This document shows positions 12,201-25,593 of a stretch of DNA of 64,000 bases, one piece after another. A program made the translations under genes and the position numbers. Position 1 is the stretch's first letter. The number at the start of each line of letters is the position of its first letter. The stretch comes from Histoplasma ohiense. Lineage: Eukaryota; Ascomycota; Eurotiomycetes; Onygenales; Ajellomycetaceae. Below the pieces are notes generated by a model. That model made no database searches, was not told the DNA's origin, and worked only from the letters and a program-made list of their open reading frames with translations. The DNA lies in contig JAEVHH010000005.1 of assembly GCA_017607445.1 (NCBI GenBank), positions 1,369,001-1,433,000 on the forward strand, written 5' to 3'.

Positions 12201-13016
12201 ATATACAATTCAACCATTCTCGACATCGCTTTGCCGCCATTTGCCTTTAGAAAGCTCCTTGCGTGTGCACCACCGAATAACGTGCCAGCCCTATCCACTC
12301 CCCAGCAGAGCTTCAAATGTACTTTGGATGACCTGGCAGAATATCAACCTGCTCTCGCAAAAGGTCTGCGCGACTTGCTTAATTACGAAGGCGACGTACA
12401 GGAAACTTTTTGCCTGGATTTCGTGGTCCAGATAGAACGATATGGAGAGAGACTTGTGATTCCACTACTTCCTGGCGGAGAAACGAGACCGGTTACTAAC
12501 TCTAACCGCCGAGAATATGTTGATCTTTATGTCAAGTATCTCCTAGACACTGCAGTGTCACGTCAGTTTGAACCCTTCAAACGAGGGTTTTTCACCATCT
12601 GCGAAGGGAATGCGTTGCACCTTTTCCGTCCAGAAGAGATTGAGCTCCTTGTTCGCGGTTCGGATGAAGCCTTAGATATCCCATCGTTACAGGCTGTGGC
12701 GGTATATGAACACTGGCATACATATCACCCTGAAAAAGAGCCAGTGGTGACTTGGTTCTGGGACTTTTTCTCCCGGGTTTCACCCCGGGATCAGCGCAAA
12801 ATACTCAGTTTCATTACTGGTAGCGACCGTATACCTGCTATGGGGGCAACGAATCTTTCGATCCGTCTTGTGTGCCTTGGGCAAGATTCAGATAGGTTCC
12901 CAACTGCGAGGACATGTTTCAATCTCATTTCCCTATATCGTTACAAAAGCCGAGAGAAGCTGGAACAGAAACTGTGGCGCGCTGTAGTGGACAGCGAAGG
13001 CTTTGGATTAAAATAA
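9266..13016 (+). CDS. HUL4: HECT-type E3 ubiquitin ligase (Hul4-like)
   Basis: The three exons 9266-9806, 9948-12035 and 12097-13016 give 1182 residues. The N-terminus is Ser/Pro-rich and disordered, followed by a two-pair zinc module (CMTC near residue 130, then CGKC). A basic middle region follows, and the C-terminal third is a HECT domain. Its start shows GGLRKEWF, and the second intron splits FDPLHG from LFVYDEQ. The catalytic cysteine is in PTARTCFNLISLY near the C-terminus, and the chain ends GFGLK as HECT ligases do. It should take ubiquitin from an E2 on that Cys and pass it to substrates. Both introns preserve frame (phase 1). The start is the first ATG of the open frame and is not otherwise confirmed. 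The HUL4 name rests on architecture and not on a search. Confidence 0.88.
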
Positions 13017-15794
13017 ATATCCATCGTTTCACCCTATTTTTACAATCCCAATGGGGCATTTTTTTTTTTTTTTTTTTTAAATGGCTTACCTCCCATTTTC
13101 CAGGGCTGCATGATTTCGTCCGTATTGTGGCTTGTTTGAAGCCTATTTATTGTTAACCCATGTTTTTCTTGACGCTTTTTTTTTTTGATCACCATTCAGC
13201 GGTTTATCTCAATCTTTCTTCCGCTGTTCTTATATTCTTTGGTTTATTCGATTTCGTGTGCATTGGGGCAACGCGTGGAGTTATTTACGCATTGTCAAGA
13301 CTTTGTCCGTTCTTTGCTCTGAGCCTGTTGGGATTGATTTACCCTTCTATTCTTTGGCCCTCATCATGAGAATATGAGCACAAATTGTTTAGCGTTGGTG
13401 TTTTGATATGGGTTGATAGATTGGGAAAGAAAGTGATATCCTTGCATTTGCTTTTGCATTTGCTTTTAGCTTTTCATTATTTTCTTGCCCTGCCCCTTTT
13501 TTAATCTTGTGTGTTCACTTTGGAGTACTTAAAAAACTAATATCGGGTTACACGGTGAATGGCAGCACTTTTCGTCTCGCGAAATAATCCTACTACTCGC
13601 CCAAGCTTGTCGCTCACCCTAGATACTATGGTCTGCTATCGACTACGGAAGCTTCCACGAGTGCTCAAAAAGTCTAAAACAAAGAACCGGGAAGCGCTTT
13701 CGATACCCGGGATACCAAGCGTGCGGATGCAGATGGTACTGTACCTATGCGGTATTCCCGACCCAACCCAGCTCTAGAATCTCGCGAATTGTCAATTGCC
13801 AAAAAAAAAATCTAGGGGTTAGACTTTTGATCAAGGTGAAATGGTGAAATGTTGGATGTTTTTTCCAATTAGGAATATAATAAGAACGACAGGTAACCTT
13901 TTTGTTTATTTCAGGTACTCAATTCTTAAATTCCCTGTAGGCAGTTGCTATTTTATTTACCGCAGTAGCCGGCCGGGTATGACGCCGGCTATTCTAGCTG
14001 AAAAAAATTTTAAGCTACAATGCGTATCAGCCACCGTTTGCCGAGATCATTGCTGGTTGAATGTTGAGGGCCTAAAAGAGACAGAATGGATTCGCGGGAC
14101 AGCAACACGAGCAGAGCTATGTCCATCCTTGATTGAACATAGCCACTCCTAGCAGTTGGTCTGGAGTCTGGACACACCCATGCACTTGGACTAGAGTTGT
14201 ATTTTTAACTTTTTTTTTTTTTGGGGGTCTTAACGCAGGTAGAGCGAGGACCGAGACCGACCGCGAGTTCCCCCAAGATAGCTGTCAAGCTCGATAGGTG
14301 ATTGTATGTTGAGATGGGGGGTTGGTTTTAAATCGAAGCTAGCGAAGGTCAGGTGGCTCGAAAGAAATTTTTTCCATATTTTAACTAGTTTAACTACAGA
14401 GTAGTTATTTGTATTTTCTTCTTTGTTAAGTTTTTGGCTAACTAGATAGATCCCGGAGGCATTCCTAAGCTTTCATCTAGATTTTCCTGGATTTTTTGTT
14501 CCTGCCACTAAGAGCTGCAATGATGATGGATGCATTTTCAACCGCCCTCCAAAGCCTTTAATTCTCTGAACGGAAGAGCACGGAAGGGCGGTGTTGATGT
14601 CATCACTAGAATTCCGTTTGGATCCTCCGGCAGTGCAGGTTAGGACTGGGGTTTCCATCGCCGCTTTAACTAACTGCGCTTGGAGGGGCAGTTCAAAGCC
14701 GAAGGAGGTCATCATTTAGGTGGCGATGAGAACAAAAAAGTTCCCGGTGGCAGGTTTTTTTATTTATTTATTTATTTATTTATTTATCTATTGTTTATCT
14801 ATTTTTTGGTCCAAAAAAAGAGACAAAACAAAGGGCTCAAGCTTTCTCGGCCGGTAATCTGATATGCGAAAGGCCAGGAATCGCAAGGCCGTAGTTAGTA
14901 AATGCTGATCGAATAATTTGGCGCAGGGTTTTGATGGCTCTGCGAAGAGGTTCAATGGATGGGTAAAAAACCGCTTCAAATACGGGGTTATGTGTTGCTA
15001 AAGATTGAAACGCAGGGTGCTTACTACTATCAATGCTTCCCCGCCTGTCGTCTTGGTTCTTTATCCACAATTGACTCCATAGCTGACAAGAATCCTTGTA
15101 GGCAAACCCTGCCCTCAGACCCAGGGACATTGCTTCGGAGCCCCAATCATTGTCACCACGAGCACTGATGGCACTCGCCAACTAACAGCCCTCTCCCGCG
15201 TGGTGTACCTGGTGGAAAAGACGGAGCTTTCGTATGCCACTTGACTGAGACATAGGGGATCGAAATCAATTGGAATTGGTTCCTATAAACCTTCCAAATC
15301 CAAAGAAAACACGGCGAGTTGAAGCTTTCGTGCCATATGGAATCGCCGAGGCAAGGTTCAAAGAGCCAAAAAAAATAAATTACAGCTTCATCGAGGTGTT
15401 GAACGTACCCCAGGTGAAAATCGCTCAACATAATGTAAATTACGCTGTACCGATGACGAGACCTGCTAATTTTTTAGCGGCTAAGTTCACTTCAGTACCT
15501 GGCGATGGGCCAACGACCTCGCCCCTCTCAACAAGCTGGTCCAGCCATGATGACTTTGATTTCGGGCAGATCTTTCTTACCTCGACTTTACTCATCACTT
15601 CACCAATTCTTTAAAACTACCCTCATTCCTCCTTTTCCTCTCCTCTCACTTTTCATTCTTTGCATACTCTAATCTTCATCTCACGCCTCAGAATCCCTAG
15701 GTATGTCCGCAATTAAGACGATACTAGATGACGGCGAACTCAACTAGCACTTGTAATTGACACTAGGTCAAGTAGTGAACCTCTCTCGGACAAA
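13017..15794. other. Intergenic region, no gene recognised
   Basis: This holds the 3' end of the HECT gene, including an 18-T tract near 13061-13078, and several short frames of 60-115 codons with no recognisable family. A hairpin with 8-bp arms (TAGCCGGC / GCCGGCTA) lies at 13966-13991. A T-rich TTTA microsatellite is at about 14756-14790. A pyrimidine-rich tract at 15610-15690 looks like the core promoter of the dehydrogenase gene downstream. Confidence 0.5.
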
Positions 15795-17493
15795 ATGGTC
15801 GCTCAAATCCCCAAGACTATGAAGGCACTCCAGTCAGTATAGTTCCATTTAGCTCTCATCACTCACCAAAGCGATCCGATCCCTAGTGGGGCTTCCCTTC
15901 GAGAAGATCGTGTGGATGCGATTGATCGAACTTTCCTCCTTCGTCGTTTGCTAACAATGTTTTCAAATTTTCGAGTTTAGGTACTCCAAGGAAGAGGAGT
16001 TCGGAATCGTCAATATCCCTGTCCCAACCCTACGTGAGAATGATGTCCTGGTAGGAAGCCCCTTGCGAAAACCTTTCATTGCATTCAATATGTCTCGTCA
16101 TTGGTGTTGAGTATTCTTTTTAATTCTTCCGACTCCGCATTTTGTAGATTAAAGTCAAGGCCTGCGGTGTCTGCGGCACAGACCTCCATATCCACGAAGG
16201 AGAATTCCTTGCAAAGGTAATCTCAGAATCTCCCCCTTAGATTTGGAGATTTTGAAGTATATTTCGCCGTATGTTCGGGAAGCTAATTTAGTGACATGTA
16301 TAGTTCCCTTTGGTTCCTGGTATGACACATTTTGGCTCAAATTTCTCTCAACTCTTGGGTTTCAAATGCTGAATCTCTGCAAATCAGGACATGAAACTGT
16401 TGGTGTAGTCGCTGCCTACGGCCCCAAGGTCGAAGGTTTCAATGTTGGTGACCGAGTCGTCGCCGATAACTCAGAGACCTGCGGATCGTGCTTCTACTGC
16501 CGACGGGGGGAGGAGCTTCTCTGCGAGCACATCAAACTTCACGGTGTAACAATGAACGGAGGTTTCGCTGAATATTGTGCCTATCCAGGTAAGATAAAGT
16601 TCCCAACTGCTGAAGACACCCGGTAGTTTAATAAAATGGGGAAAAACGGCTCCTGACATTTTCTATGTGCTTTTAGCTGGTCGGGTATTTAAGATCAAAA
16701 ACCTTTCTGATGTTGATGCCACGTTGCTTGAACCGGCATCATGTGCTGCACATGGTGTCGATAAGATTGCTCCCAAGATGGGCTCGACAGTCCTTATGTT
16801 TGGCGCTGGGCCGACTGGTCTCGTAAGTCTTCACTGATGTCTGAGGAAAGTACAATCTTTTCCCTGGCCTATTTTCTCATCGATCTTTCTGCTAGGTCCT
16901 TGCCCAAATGCTCCGACTGAACGGCGGCTGCAAAGTCGTAATTGCTGCGCCTGAAGGCCTCAAAATGAATCTGGCCAAGTCTCTCAACGCCGGTGATGAA
17001 TACATTGCACTCTCACGCAAAGATCCTAGCGCTCAATTCGCCAAACTGAAAGCGGATAACCCATATGGATTCGACATTGTCGTCGAGGCCACCGGTAGTG
17101 TCAAGATTCTAGAAGATGCCATCAACTATTGCCGCCGCGGTGGTAAGCTCGTTGTGTACGGGGTGTACGCCCACGCTGACCGCGTTTCGTGGCCACCATC
17201 AAAGATCTGTACGTCTTTTCGTTTTTTTCCCTATTTTTTAAATATACTTCTAGCTTGGTTAGCGTTTGGCTGACGGCTGACTCCTCTCTTCTCTTTCAGT
17301 CGGCGACGAAATTACTATTCTTGGAAGTTTCAGTGAAACTTACAAATTCCCTGCTGCTATCGATTACCTTGATACCGGCAAAGTTAAAGTTAACGGAATT
17401 GTGAACAAGGTCTTCAAGCTCGAACAATGGGCTGAATGCTTAGAGTCAATGAGGAATAAATCCGCTATTAAGGCTGCTATCACCTTCGATTAA
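15795..17493 (+). CDS. Zinc-dependent polyol/alcohol dehydrogenase (D-arabinitol/sorbitol type)
   Basis: Eight exons join in frame to 348 residues: 15795-15832, 15981-16050, 16148-16216, 16304-16319, 16388-16588, 16677-16822, 16896-17208 and 17300-17493. This is a medium-chain dehydrogenase. The catalytic zinc site is shown by CGVCGTDLH and GHETVG. The structural zinc lobe has four cysteines in CGSCFYCRRGEELLC, and the Rossmann motif GAGPTG follows. It should oxidise a sugar alcohol or secondary alcohol with NAD(P) in the cytosol. The short N-terminus and overall motif order resemble fungal D-arabinitol and sorbitol dehydrogenases; substrate cannot be fixed from sequence. Exon 4 is only 16 nt (encoding FPLVP) but is needed to restore the conserved FPLVPGHE stretch. 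Flanking genes are unrelated. Confidence 0.9.
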
Positions 17494-19036
17494 GATGATA
17501 TCCCGGCTGCACATTTTGTTATGAAATCTTTTCGAAATTCTTCCTTGATCGGTGCGGTTCATCGTTTAATTGAACAGGCTTTGGAAATGTAAAGTTCCTT
17601 TGGATACTGAGTATAGGTTAGGCGGCTAATTTAATTTTTTTTTTCAAAAGGTATCATAGATATTCGTAGAATAATCGTTCAAAGTGGAAATAAGTATATA
17701 TCTTCGACAGATGGTCATTAATTTCGCACATTTTATCAATCCTGGCGTTGGGAAACTTTTAAGTAAGCTCGAATTTGAGGACCTTGGGCGGGAATACCAG
17801 GGTAAGTTTTCGATATGGAACTAGCAGACCTGGCGTATTTGAGCGATTCCCAAACCGTTCACTGTTAATTTAATTGTTGTTCCATGTGTCATATCTGTAG
17901 TTGGCAGAGGAGGGAGCTTAGTCGTATCGCACACGTACTGTCAAGGTACTGAGTCGGTCCTGTTCACCTAATCAAGTGAGTGACTCTCAATGAACCGAAA
18001 GACAACGGGAGAACGAAAAACCACACGTACAGCAACACGTAGGCGGCAGATGCTCAGGCGATAGGTACCACATCCGGCATTATTGTGGACTTCTTTTGAG
18101 TTAGTGGTCTTCCACTTGTCTTTGTAGTGTTTCCTCTCGTTCCCCCAAAAGTTAGAGAGCAAATGGAAAAGAGATAACACGCTGAATGGAGCGAATGCTG
18201 TCATCTCTTTTGAGAAAGTTTCGGATACGCATATCAGCTTCCTGGCAGCCGAACTAAGTAGAAAGTGGATATAACGTTTATGACAATTTGTGGTATCGAC
18301 TTGGCTATGTTGTCAAATATGAAAGCGGGGAAAGATGACCTTGTGCCCAAGCTCCACGTGTAACACTGTTTGATGGTCGTGCATGTCCCAAATTCTATCA
18401 TACATACCGGCAGGGAATTCGGGAAGATTTGTGATAGCTATTAGTCGCTTCTAGGCGTATGAAGGCAGCGTTTGATCTTCCAATCGTGTACGGAGTACAA
18501 CCACAGCATATGTGCGTGCCCAATATATTGAATTATCCTTTCGAGATTGCCAAAATATCGACAGCATGCCCACGATACATGTGCACAACATCTATCCGGA
18601 AATCCTTAACCGGAAAGGGCCTTCCTAATCGATATGCTTGTGCTACTGTTCGATTGGAGCTGAGTCGGGTATATTTCATTGCAAACCAAGACCAGCGCTC
18701 CGTAGCACAGGGCGGCTGTGGGGGTGCCGACGAGTGTTGAATGGTCTTGCCAATTTCTTGCCAGCCTGAATGGAGTCTGGGAAATTGGGCAACTCATCGA
18801 AGACATACCCGCATACTCCCATACCCAACTCTTCCGTGGAACGGTTGCTGGATTCAGGCACAAACCGAAAATGTCCCACGGGCGGTTGTGATAAGGTTTT
18901 GCAGCCCCAGTGGCCCAAGCTCCCGAGACTGAAAAGAGTTTAAATCAAAACAGGTTAGTGGCGAACAGATTCCGGACCTCCTGCAAATACCCACGCTTTG
19001 AAAATCGCAGAATAAAAGCCCAAATAAAACGATACA
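17494..19036. other. Intergenic region, no gene recognised
   Basis: Only short frames are present, for example reverse-strand frames at 18606-18863 and 18676-18918 that overlap each other in different frames. They could be fragments of a decayed gene but match no family I know. The last about 200 bp precede FRG1 and presumably hold its promoter. Confidence 0.4.
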
Positions 19037-20001
19037 ATGGTCAAACCACTAACCTTCAAAGGCGATAAAAAGCCCAAGAAGCGTAAGCGCCACCAGACCG
19101 ATACCGATCCCAATGACGAATCTTCGGCCCGACGCCCTGACCCTTCACACAAGTCCAAGGGGGTTCCTGAAGAGGCCTTTGCCGCAGACGAGGATCAAAA
19201 TTGGCTCTCTGCGGACGTTCCAACAGACATTATAGGTCCAGTTGTTATAGTATTACCGTCTAGTCCACCCACATGTATCGCATGCGATGGTAATGGGAAA
19301 GTGTTTGCTCAAGAAATAGAAAACCTAATAGAAGGAGATCCGGCCACAGCGGAGCCGCATGACGTGCGACAAGTGTGGGTTGCTACGAGAGTGGCTGGCG
19401 CTGAAGGCATCAATTTCAAGGGACATCATGGTCGGTGAGTTATCCCTCATTTTTTGATGCTCTCATCGAATCCTGAGGCAGGGGATGGTTTTGGGGCTTG
19501 AATTTCCAGGGAATCTGGCTAATCACTCAACGGCTTTATAGGTATTTAAGTTGCGACAAATATGGAATATTAAGCGCAAATGCTCCCGCTGTATCCGCTT
19601 GCGAATCTTTCGTCCCAATTCCCTCTTCCGATTTACCTAGCACATTCTCTTTTCAGGTGGCTGGTGGCGATAGGGAAGCCTTCCTATCTATAAAGGAGCC
19701 TGGAGGCTCTTCCGTGTCTGCTTCTGCGTTAGCTGTCGAAATCCGTGGCGATGCATCAAGTATCTCATTCAACACTACATGCCGCGTCCGTATGCAGGCT
19801 CGTTTCAAGCCGAAGCTGAAGGCATCCAAGGAGTCCAAAGCGTTGGAGAAAATCAGCCGCAAGGAATTGGAAGCTGCAGTCGGGAGAAGATTAGAAGACC
19901 ACGAAGTGAAAAGACTGAAAAAAGCGAGAAAGGAAGGCTCCTATCATGAGGCGATCCTGAACGCTAGAGTTAAGGGAAAGCACGATAAATTTGCCTCATG
20001 A
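19037..20001 (+). CDS. FRG1: FRG1-like protein
   Basis: Exons 19037-19434 and 19542-20001 give 285 residues; the 107-bp intron is phase 2 with gtgagt...atag borders. The start MVKPLTFKGDKKPKKRKR is the basic, nucleolar-signal-like opening of FRG1 proteins. A fascin/beta-trefoil-type core follows, with the YLSCDKYGILSA stretch right after the splice junction. The C-terminal third is Lys/Arg-rich and helical. Human FRG1 is a nuclear and nucleolar protein linked to RNA processing and actin bundling; a role in RNA biogenesis is the cautious expectation here. Length is close to the usual 250-290 residues. Confidence 0.92.
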
Positions 20002-21290
20002 TGCGGGCTTCGTCCCCTCTACCACTTTATCGTACGAGCCGGATATCCTCAACCAGGCCAATTCGCTCGTGGGTTTTCTCATCGCTTTAACGAAATATTG
20101 AAAGTCCGCTCTTCGTCCCGTACAAGAAATTGCGACTTGAAGGATATCTCGCGTGACTATATCTCTTTCAGGATAGCGTTTGTTTTCGCTAAGTCGGGTT
20201 TACGTGGATTTACATGTTTGTCCGTCGGTACATCCCATGCCACTTTACGCTTCTGAGTTTGGCTCTGGATCTAGACACCATACCCCATCCTATCGGATAT
20301 CATGCTGTCAGACCATATGACTTACCTTGGTCGAATTGCTGAGAGGGACTATAATCAAAACACATGTTATGGCGAGTAGGATGGAGATTTTGATGCGCCC
20401 CTTATTCAGAAATCTTCACCTCAGTCTCCTGTACGCAGGGACTTGGTCCTCCTGGTTCAACGGATTTAGCTGTTAGGGGCATCTGCATGGACCCTGATGG
20501 GGGTAGATATCCCTCACCCCTCTCCTGGTTTAAATACCATCGCCCAAAAATGCTAAACAATGAAATGCTTACAACATAAAACCATTATACATTATCATTC
20601 CACAGTTCCATATACATTTATCCACATTTACCAAACTCCTCAAGGCAATATAAACAAATAATAAAATCTCCAAGTATGACTCATACGCATGTAGAAGCTA
20701 CGCTTCTGTCCTTCCACAAAGCGAGCATTGAGAATCTGGGTATTTAAGAATTCGGCATAGGGTGAGTCATGTAAAAGGCAAAGAAGAGGTAAAACTTCAG
20801 GAAAATAGGCTAAAGAGAAGAAAAGAAGGGGATTGGTTAATATATTGGCTTTGTCAATTGGAATGTTTCGACTGGGAATGGGGAAGCAAAAGAGAAAGAA
20901 AAGAAAAGAAAAGAAAAGAAAAGAAAAGAAAAGAAGTAAAAGAAACTTGCAGATGGCAAGGAACAAGCAGGTATGTACAGTTATATGCGTAAGAGCGGGT
21001 ATATTAATGGTGCTCAAAGTATTCAACTACCATCGAGAGATTAAACAAAAGTTCGGGGGTATCACGCTTAGACTCATATGCAAAATGAAAATCAAAATAT
21101 CAAAAAAATTCGTTTGGTAAGCTTATCATGAGCGGTCCAAGTATGGCAAATAGAACGCTGGCATCTAGGCTACCGTATTGCTGGAAACAATAGATGAAGC
21201 AACTTGAGCACTACAAAAACACGAATGAGCACGAACGCATTTAGAGCGGACAGAACCAAACCCAAGGGCATATAGGTAGGGAGGAGATAG
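20002..21290. other. Intergenic region between convergent FRG1 and RING genes
   Basis: This is the shared 3' side of two convergent genes. It contains an (AAAAG)n purine microsatellite at about 20897-20937. The short frames at 20640-21120 are translations of that tract or of T-rich DNA, and no gene is supported. Confidence 0.6.
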
Positions 21291-23453
21291 TTACAGGTTG
21301 TGAGGATTTCGGTTGGACTTACATTTTGACCGAGAAGCGTCCTGCGCTCTCTCCTCGTCTGCAATCATAGGCCGATCGCCCAGCATCGCCATAGCTCTCC
21401 TACGCATTTCTTCCTGTCGCTCCCTTGAGAATCTATCTCTTGTAGGAGGTGGCACGGTGACGTGGGTGCTAGTTCTCGTCTGCCTGAGCACATCAACAAT
21501 GGAATTTCGGAGACTGCTAACGCGAGGCTCAGTGGCAGCCTCAAGCGGCAGCAACTGGTTTCCGTTACCCAAGGCAGTGGGCTCTGTCGTGTGATATCCA
21601 GCGTTACCATTTTCTGCCGTTTGCGCTTGCACTGGACGAATCCTTCGAGCGAGTCGTTCCTGACGTACCATAGCACGGGTTATTTTTGTGGGGCAATAGC
21701 CACGGGGTAGTACGCTTTTTTTGCAAACTGGACAAAGGCTACTATTTTGCAAGAGGAAATTATCTATACATTCGGGATGAAAAATGTGTTGACATGGAAG
21801 TTCGCGGACTGTGGTTTCACCCCAATCGTAGTCGTCTAGACAGATTGGACAGGTTGTTTGTGAAAAGGTAGGTTGAGCATGGCGTTGCTGGTTGCTATCA
21901 GACGTCGTGGTTTGCGACCTTGGAGATGGTGGAGGCGGAGCCGATGATGGCGATTTACGCGGAAAGAGGGTTTGTGATACCCGTGAAATCCACACCCAAT
22001 TCGACATAGCTTGAAGAAAACTCTTCTTATCTAATGGTAATTTGGAATGTCCTTCGGGTTCTAGCGTCGTTTCCGCAGTCGGAGGTATGAAATTCTCAAT
22101 TCTACCTGACCCATCGCAGATATAGAGGGGCATTTTATCCAGGATATCTTGCGGGACGTTCAGCCGCTTAATACCCAGGGTCTCCAGATCAACTTCTCCC
22201 GCTGCGACTCTCCTTTCCAAGGAACGCAGCTGGCGAGTTTGAATGAGCCGCATGCCGAGGGATAAAAGAATAGCAACACAAATTAGAATCGCTACGACAG
22301 CCAAGAGGAAAATCCAAAGGCTTGGGAGGTCATCGCTAGGACTTTCTAAATGGACAGGTCAGCAAATTGCTTTCTACAGACTCACGTTGGATCAAGAACC
22401 AATAACTTACTTAGCGCAATTTTTGAGGATACCCGAATCAGCTCGTCGCCCCGCAATGTCCTCAGAAGGTCATCTGCGAAGGGGGCATCGGTTAAATTCC
22501 CAGAATACTCACTTAGTGCATGCATTATAGTGGCACCGTATAAACCAGGGATCGCGTAAACGGGGTAAAAACTCATATTCTTCCACGCGCCATCGTCTCC
22601 TAAATCCCAGACCGGATGATTATCTGGAGGAGGGGTAGTAGTCGACGCATCCGGAAGATAAAAGACCGCAGCTTCGGGAGGGTTTCGGGACTGTACTGCC
22701 AAGAAAGATATGGTACATGCAGAAGAGACCCAAGGAGCAATGGCTATAAAGTTTCTTGTACCATGAAGATCAGATAGGCGAGTCACATTGGCCGGTATGT
22801 AACTAGCCGTTGTTTGTTGGCATGGATCCTTGGAGTCAAGCTCTGGGACGTAGAGCAAGCCTCGGATCGCGTCGCCATTTCTGACGTTTGTTGTTGATAG
22901 AGTCTGGACCTTATCACCTATACTGAGCGCAAAGGAAATGCTCGGCTGGTGGATTTTGCAGGAATAGTCAGCATGTAGCTGTAGAGGTTGTCTCTAAAGA
23001 CTGGATAGGGGCAGAAATATTGTTCTCACATTGACCTGCACCGTCCCTGTGAACGGCAAACTATCTACTGGTGGGATAGCGAGGACTACAGCATCGAAAG
23101 CGTTTGCAGCTATGACAGCATATCAGCAAAGCTGTGTCAAGTTATTCCCCTGAACAATATAGATTTGGTAAAGCTGGTTCTGGATGAACCTCTTCTAGTC
23201 TTCCATAACTGGATGTGATTTGGAGGAGCCGTACCCATTCTTTGTAAAAAATCTCATTCAATTCTGATGCTAATGGAAGTACGTATTAAAAACCAAATTC
23301 CGAATATAGTATCTCATAACGACCGCGAGCAAGGAAGAAAAACGAGAATATCGGCCGTCGTCAGGGGGTGGAAATTGGTGGCTATAATTACCATGTACAA
23401 GGAAGAATGAAGATAATAACGGCCAACGTAATTGACGAACATAGATGCTTCAT
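21291..23453 (-). CDS. PA-TM-RING E3 ubiquitin ligase
   Basis: Five reverse-strand exons keep frame to 628 residues: 23453-23399, 23269-23156, 23109-23030, 22993-22411 and 22345-21291. The first encodes a hydrophobic signal peptide (MKHLCSSITLAVII...), then comes a lumenal region of the protease-associated type. A single transmembrane helix (FLLAVVAILICVAILLSLG) precedes a RING-H2 finger with CPICLDDYDW, the Cys-His core LPCQHIFHPEC and LCPVCK. The tail is Arg/Ser-rich and cytosolic. Such proteins ubiquitinate membrane cargo at Golgi, endosome or vacuole. Exons 3-5 are well supported; the first two rest on less usual donors (gtacat, gttcag), so the N-terminal 55 residues are provisional. Confidence 0.82.
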
Positions 23454-25593
23454 TCACCTCAGTTAACTGCGAGGCAGAGAAAAAAATGCAGGGCTTTGGA
23501 AGTCATGGCGCTTTTTGGAGCCAGAGTGGACGTCAGAATCGGACAGGTAGTGACAGATGTAGCTACCGACTCAGGTCGGAGGCTACTTGGAGAAGTTGAC
23601 AACGTGGGCGAGACGTCTGCGTTTCCCTCGGAATCCCTCTCTAGCAAGGATGGGTTTGTCTAGAGTATGGAGCAGTCTTGTCTCCAGTATCATGAATCTA
23701 TTGGCAATTGCTCGGTGTTGTGGTCGTCGTACTTGTTACATGGGGGTGTTTCTGCTTGCTTGTCAGGTGCCCATTTCGCGATGTCTAAGCTTCCCAAGCT
23801 CTAAAAAATAAGCCACTTAGCCCCACCAGCTAGGAATTCTCCGCACTTCCTCCGCACCTATGCCGCATTTACCGGCTTGGGCCATTCTAGTTCCTGTTAG
23901 TCCCAGACTAGGGCTTAAACTCGAAGTTTTGGCTTTCTGCGAGGCCAAAATTTAATCCGCCTGCATCTGGATGACGATGCATGGACTTTCTCTGTTGACC
24001 TGGGACATCATCTGTTTCGCAGCTCTCCTGCACAGGGATTGTCGTTCTATTTCCGAATCATTTCTAAAACCCAAGGACACTGTGTTCCAGCCTATGGTTG
24101 CTGTCTCTTTAGCGAGATCTCGAACATTTGTACAGATTATTTACCTCCGACATAACTAGTGGTTCAGGTAAGTTAGTTAATCCCATAGGGCTCTCTGGTC
24201 GTCACAGGTCTGTGGCCAACCACTAAGTGTAGGGGGCGTCTCGTAGACATGCTAATTTCATTGGTGAAGCGGCGGGTAGGGGACTCGTGAAGATCAAATA
24301 CTCGAATATTCCCTTATCGATACTTCAGTTTTGTCTTCTATCGGCTGACAGAAGACAAGCTTGCTCCTAAATTGAAAGTTTTAGATAAGACCAGCGGCAT
24401 TTGAGACGCCGCTACAAGCCACTAACGGCGGCTGGAGATCAACATGTAACTGACTTTCTTGAGGCGTCGTACGATGGAACTCCCCCCCTGTAAGTCAGTT
24501 GGTCGACCAAATAGCAAATGCACAAAGAAAACTAGCAGATCCGAGCCATCTCCAGGCTGAGGAAATAAGACATAAACACTAGTGTAAGTATTCAGGAAGG
24601 GAAATACATTCCAGTCCCGGGAACAACAGTTCACTTCGTTGAAAATACCATCAGCCATCAGATAACTCCTCTGCGCCCGCCCAACGTACTGTACATAGGA
24701 GACCCTGCTACGATAATAAATGTCATTAGTGTAATATCGGAAGCTGATGCACAGGTCATGCAATTTTCCCAGCGAGCAGTTTTCTTGGAGGGGAAAATAC
24801 AGGTATTGCATCTACAGAGCCTGAATGAGCTCAACGAGCCAATCTCTCTTACTGAAAACTAGACAAAGACTGACAGAATCTCGATCTGGATAGAAGGCGT
24901 CATGCCAATGGTTTTACCATCAAACCCAGAATGTATGACAAGCTGTTGTATTAACAAAATACAACGCATAGTCGCCAGCTGCCATCTGTGGCAATGTTGA
25001 AACTTGAGCAATTAATGGATGAAGTGTGGAGGTTGGACGGATTTGCAGACCAAGAGCACACTGCTTCATGGAGGCCTCCCCTATACTTCCTATTGAGGAC
25101 TAGCGTACTTCGCTTCCCAAACCGACATAGTTTGCCAAGACATTCTATGAGGTATTCGACACGTGATCAAATCAGTCCACCCGCCGTTTCGTTTTCTAGG
25201 GTTTCCGGGGTTCCGCAGGAGTTCCCAAGGTCGACTTTAACCCGCGGCGCGAAGGATATGGCGAAAGGATACGTGTGATATAAATCGAAACAAGTCGACA
25301 TCACTAAATGAAAGCCGTTAAGGGATCCTGCGCGAAATACGATCCTCTCTCATATAGGTTTGTCCTATTCCATTCTGCTCCAACACAACGTTTTGATATC
25401 GCCCTTCTCCTAGGCCATGCGGAAATTTTGATGCGAATGCTAATTTGAACACCTAGGAAATCCCCTAGAGTTAGATGATGCAGTCATCGTCTTTCGAAGT
25501 AATCCAAGAAAATTACATACCATAGGTAACCAATCGCTGTTCCACTCCCTGCCCTTTTCCGGGTAGTCAACCTCCACGGGGTACTATCGAAAT
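23454..25593. other. Intergenic region, no gene recognised
   Basis: About 2.1 kb lie between the divergent RING and NGG1 genes. A 129-codon reverse frame at 24422-24811 shows no known domain and no clear coding bias. A small hairpin (AGCGGC / GCCGCT) lies at 24393-24413. The outer parts presumably hold the two promoters. Confidence 0.5.

Noticed and set aside
24393..24431. Competing short GC hairpins resembling an attenuator
   Set aside because: Arms are only 5-6 bp and no gene follows; chance is likely.
24422..24811. 129-codon reverse frame
   Set aside because: No recognisable domain, splice partner or promoter context supports a gene.
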